DNA of 64,000 nt from Bacillus infantis (GTDB lineage: Bacteria; Bacillota; Bacilli; Bacillales; Cytobacillaceae): assembly GCF_020171945.1 (NCBI RefSeq), contig NZ_JAIVAP010000001.1, positions 186,001-250,000 on the forward strand, read 5' to 3'. The position numbers were made by a program, and so were the translations under genes. Under the pieces are notes generated by a model. It ran no database searches, was not told the DNA's origin, and worked only from the letters and a program-made list of their open reading frames with translations. Below, piece after piece: positions 62,265 through 64,000 of the stretch. The number at the start of each line of letters is the position of its first letter. Position 1 is the first letter of the stretch.

Positions 62265-62310
62265 AGAAAAGCGGAGAAGCCATGCTCAGATTAAGGAACG
62301 CAGGCTAAGA
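62265..62310. repeat. Structured repeat, copy 4, truncated
   Basis: Starts agaaaagcggag and continues into the 5' part of the same insertion as copy 3 (aaggaacgcaggctaa), then stops. Confidence 0.7.
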
Positions 62311-62328
62311 AATACGTGCTATGCCAAC

Positions 62329-62360
62329 AAAAAGAAGCCTGATAAGGTTCAGGCTTCTTC
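62329..62360 (-). terminator. Terminator of the YdjO-like gene
   Basis: AAGAAGCCTGA/TCAGGCTTCTT hairpin followed by TTTGTTGG on the minus strand. Confidence 0.85.
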
Positions 62361-62377
62361 CTATTAAGCGTGCAGCA

Positions 62378-62563
62378 TCAAATCTTTGGGAGCTCTCTTA
62401 CTTCAGCAGTCATGCCTGTTCCGCAAAGGGGGCATAATAGGTCATCGGATGCGAAATCCTTCCTCATCCACCCATTGCAGGATTCGCCGGCGCAGGAGTA
62501 TACTTCAGTATCCATCAAGATGTCTTCTGGCTTTTCTTCTTGTGCTCTCTTGTTGAAAAAAAT
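62378..62563 (-). CDS. ydjO: Cold-inducible protein YdjO family, apparent ATT start
   Basis: A 61-residue protein. From an ATT at 62563, read as Met, it runs MFFNKRAQEEKPEDILMDTE and then VYSCAGESCNGWMRKDFASD and LLCPLCGTGM. The CxxxxCNGWMRxxF...CPLC pattern and the FFNKR start are those of YdjO; the cysteines form a likely zinc site. A perfect AGGAGG lies eight bases upstream of the ATT, and there is no ATG, GTG or TTG there. The first standard start (TTG-ATG, codons 16-17) has no ribosome binding site and would remove the conserved N-terminus. Confidence 0.75.
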   Translation of the reverse strand: MFFNKRAQEEKPEDILMDTEVYSCAGESCNGWMRKDFASDDLLCPLCGTGMTAEVRELPKI

Positions 62564-62644
62564 AGGAACCGCCTCCTTTTTTTCTAGTATGTGCAGGTTC
62601 TGCCTTTTTAACCTGTAAAATAAAAAGAACTGGAGGGAATATGC

Positions 62645-62779
62645 TTGGAGTCTAAAAAAAGATATACTGCTGCAGGAACTGATATTGAAGAAGTAAAGAA
62701 GAAAAACGCAGCCTCAGGACTGTCCTACAACGAAGTCAAAAGGCAGCTGGCAGAAAAGCACCAGAGCAGGAAAAGATAA
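62645..62779 (+). CDS. Small basic protein, 44 aa (possibly gamma-SASP-like)
   Basis: From TTG at 62645, seven bases after GGAGGG: MESKKRYTAAGTDIEEVKKK then NAASGLSYNEVKRQLAEKHQ. The AGTDIEEVKKKNA segment resembles the repeat of gamma-type small acid-soluble spore proteins, but the rest does not, so this is a guess. Rich in Lys/Arg; soluble. Confidence 0.55.
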   Translation: MESKKRYTAAGTDIEEVKKKNAASGLSYNEVKRQLAEKHQSRKR

Positions 62780-62807
62780 CGCCGCATTTTGCGGGCTGTT
62801 ATTTTTC
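62776..62807 (+). terminator. Terminator of the 44-aa protein gene
   Basis: ATAAC-CGC/GCG-GTTAT imperfect hairpin followed by ATTTTTC. Confidence 0.6.
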
Positions 62808-62926
62808 AATCCGGCATCCACAGCAAAATGCAGGCGGTACGGCTCGGAATAATAGGTGTTTCTGCGGCTGAGCCTTTAAGCTCAGGCGGAAAAAAAGGAG
62901 TCACTGTTCTCCTGCCTTTCGCCTGC

Positions 62927-62956
62927 AAAAAAGCCCGAAGCTGGCTGCTCCGGGCC
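62927..62956 (-). terminator. Terminator of the manganese catalase gene
   Basis: CCCG/CGGG stem, extended as GGCCCGG...TCGGGCTTTTTT on the minus strand, 13 bases after the catalase stop. Confidence 0.75.
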
Positions 62957-62969
62957 CATGATTCTTTCG

Positions 62970-63803
62970 TTATTGATTTTTCAGGTCTTCCGGCATGGTA
63001 TTATGGAGGCTTTTAGGAGCCGGGTTCAGGAACGGTTTTTCTGCATTCGGTTTTGGATCTGCAACATATTCATATTCTCCCTGGCCATCAAGTGCAGGTC
63101 CGCTTGCCCAGCGTCCTGCGCCGCTTTCCTGGCCTTCAGAAAGATTATATAGCTTATAAGCAATATCCTTTTTCTCGAGCTCGCGAGGGAATGTGCTTGG
63201 TGTAATGATGCCTTCTTTTTCCTCCAGTTCAGCAATCGCTGCCATCCATTGATTCTGATGGTAAGAATCGCGGGCAATGAGGGTAGAAAGCAAATCTTTA
63301 ACTCCTGCGTCATCAGACATTTCATATAGACGTACTGCCTGCAGGCGTCCCTGGGATTCAGCATTCAGGTTGGCCCTGAAGTCAGCCAGCAGGTTGCCGC
63401 TCGCAATGGTATAGCTGCCCATCCACGGATTGCCGACACTGTCGCTCGGGCGGGCACCAAGTCCGCTTACAATCGCGTGCTGTGGATTCATTCCTCCGAG
63501 GACCGCACCAATTACAGGATCTTTTGCTGCATCTTCCTGATCCTTGACAGGTGCGTTATCGAGCAGGCGTGCAACCATGGTCGCAAGCATTTCAACATGG
63601 CCGATTTCTTCTGTCCCTATATCCAAAAGCAGGTCCCGGTACTTTTCATTTCCGCGGGTAGCCCATCCCTGGAACATATATTGCATGGCCACGGTCATTT
63701 CTCCATACTGCCCGCCGATCAGCTCTTGCAGCTTCTTGGCAAACAACGGATCTGGCCGTTCCGGCCTTGCTTCGAATTGCAGTTCTTTAACATGATAAAA
63801 CAT
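62970..63803 (-). CDS. Manganese catalase family protein
   Basis: Di-manganese, ferritin-fold catalase (277 aa) that dismutates H2O2. Metal ligands fall in GGQYGEMTVAMQYMFQGW, GTEEIGHVEMLATMVARLL, NLNAESQGRLQAVRLYEMS and IARDSYHQNQWMAAI. B. subtilis has several such proteins (YdbD, YjqC, CotJC); the length and C-terminal tail resemble YdbD/YjqC. ATG at 63803 (MFYHVKELQ) is chosen because AGGAGG is eight bases upstream. Confidence 0.9.
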   Translation of the reverse strand: MFYHVKELQFEARPERPDPLFAKKLQELIGGQYGEMTVAMQYMFQGWATRGNEKYRDLLLDIGTEEIGHVEMLATMVARLLDNAPVKDQEDAAKDPVIGAVLGGMNPQHAIVSGLGARPSDSVGNPWMGSYTIASGNLLADFRANLNAESQGRLQAVRLYEMSDDAGVKDLLSTLIARDSYHQNQWMAAIAELEEKEGIITPSTFPRELEKKDIAYKLYNLSEGQESGAGRWASGPALDGQGEYEYVADPKPNAEKPFLNPAPKSLHNTMPEDLKNQ

Positions 63804-64000
63804 AAAATTCCTCCTCAACAGGTGTAATTTAGTTTGGCTGGATAAGCCTTCCTAAAATTAGTACCCCTGTTCAAAAAAGGTAAACTATAGATGAAAACGG
63901 GAAAGATTTAATCTGTATAGTTAATTAGTCCTATTCATTATGTTAGTTAAGACATGCTGCAAAAGTCCTCCGTTAGGTCTATGTTCTCAATCGAGAAGGT
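63804..64000. other. Upstream region of the catalase gene to the window edge
   Basis: About 200 AT-rich bases with no coding frame or strong hairpin. It should contain the catalase promoter, but I see no convincing -35/-10 pair. Confidence 0.4.

Noticed and set aside
61832-62310. Possible CRISPR-like array (regular ~122-bp period)
   Set aside because: The conserved parts are long and structured, spacers are absent, and there are no cas genes; it is a tandem array of a palindromic element.
62789-63016. Plus-strand 75-codon frame after the 44-aa gene
   Set aside because: It covers two terminators and the end of the catalase gene; no ribosome binding site.

Overview
The window looks like chromosomal DNA of an endospore-forming Bacillaceae of moderate GC (Cytobacillus/Mesobacillus/Bacillus-like). 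Several small proteins typical of that family are recognisable (YkuK, YpbS, YhfH, YdjO, SplA-like, IDEAL-domain, Lmo0937-like, DUF2188), along with an intracellular subtilisin, a LysM/GH18 spore-type lysin, strong AGGAGG-type ribosome binding sites and common TTG/GTG starts. There are no rRNA or tRNA genes, prophages, IS transposases or CRISPR arrays. Most genes lie on the minus strand.

Layout. 1-5.5 kb: the start of a DNA photolyase (cut by the window edge), ilvE with a promoter and a short leader ORF, its usual uncharacterised neighbour, an amine oxidase and a flavodoxin-fold reductase. 5.7-16.7 kb: ykuK, a CoxG-like protein, then a minus-strand operon that encodes the whole reductive pyrimidine pathway. 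It runs beta-ureidopropionase, PreT, PreA, dihydropyrimidinase, NCS1 permease, an unknown 75-aa protein, a CoA-acylating semialdehyde dehydrogenase and a class III aminotransferase. Together they would take up uracil or thymine and convert uracil through beta-alanine and malonate semialdehyde to acetyl-CoA. 17-24 kb: an E. coli-type SpeD, an M20 amidohydrolase, an aldehyde dehydrogenase, a cluster of non-coding repeats and two luciferase-like monooxygenases. 24-37.6 kb: a SUV3-like helicase, ypbS, a DacB-type carboxypeptidase, an IleS2-type isoleucyl-tRNA synthetase behind an Ile T-box, an ispA/endonuclease/alkyltransferase-like cluster, a MurG paralogue, a mug-exoA base-excision-repair pair and a cyclophilin.

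38-51 kb: a globin-coupled chemoreceptor, an HD hydrolase, a ribbon-helix-helix protein, a class A PBP, a PAS-STAS protein, a ring-cleaving dioxygenase, an unannotated plus-strand transcription unit that looks like a small RNA, a UPF1-like helicase, an MFS exporter, a CAP-domain lipoprotein and a LysM/GH18 protein. 51-64 kb: small lipoproteins and hypothetical proteins, a DEDDh exonuclease, an aldo/keto reductase, a LysM/3D cell-wall protein with a candidate WalR box, yhfH, pepF, an erythromycin-esterase-family protein, an SplA-like regulator, a tandem array of structured repeats, a YdjO protein that appears to start at ATT, and a manganese catalase.

The most unusual signals are non-coding. 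(i) A ~122-bp repeat occurs at both ends of the window, and three nested stems in it change sequence between copies while keeping their pairing. (ii) An orphan promoter-hairpin-terminator unit lies at 44.6-44.8 kb. (iii) Two other palindromic repeat families lie at 20.8-21.2 kb. Two genes (YdjO at 62.4 kb and possibly the coiled-coil protein at 56.0 kb) have perfect Shine-Dalgarno sequences in front of ATT or ATC rather than a standard start codon.
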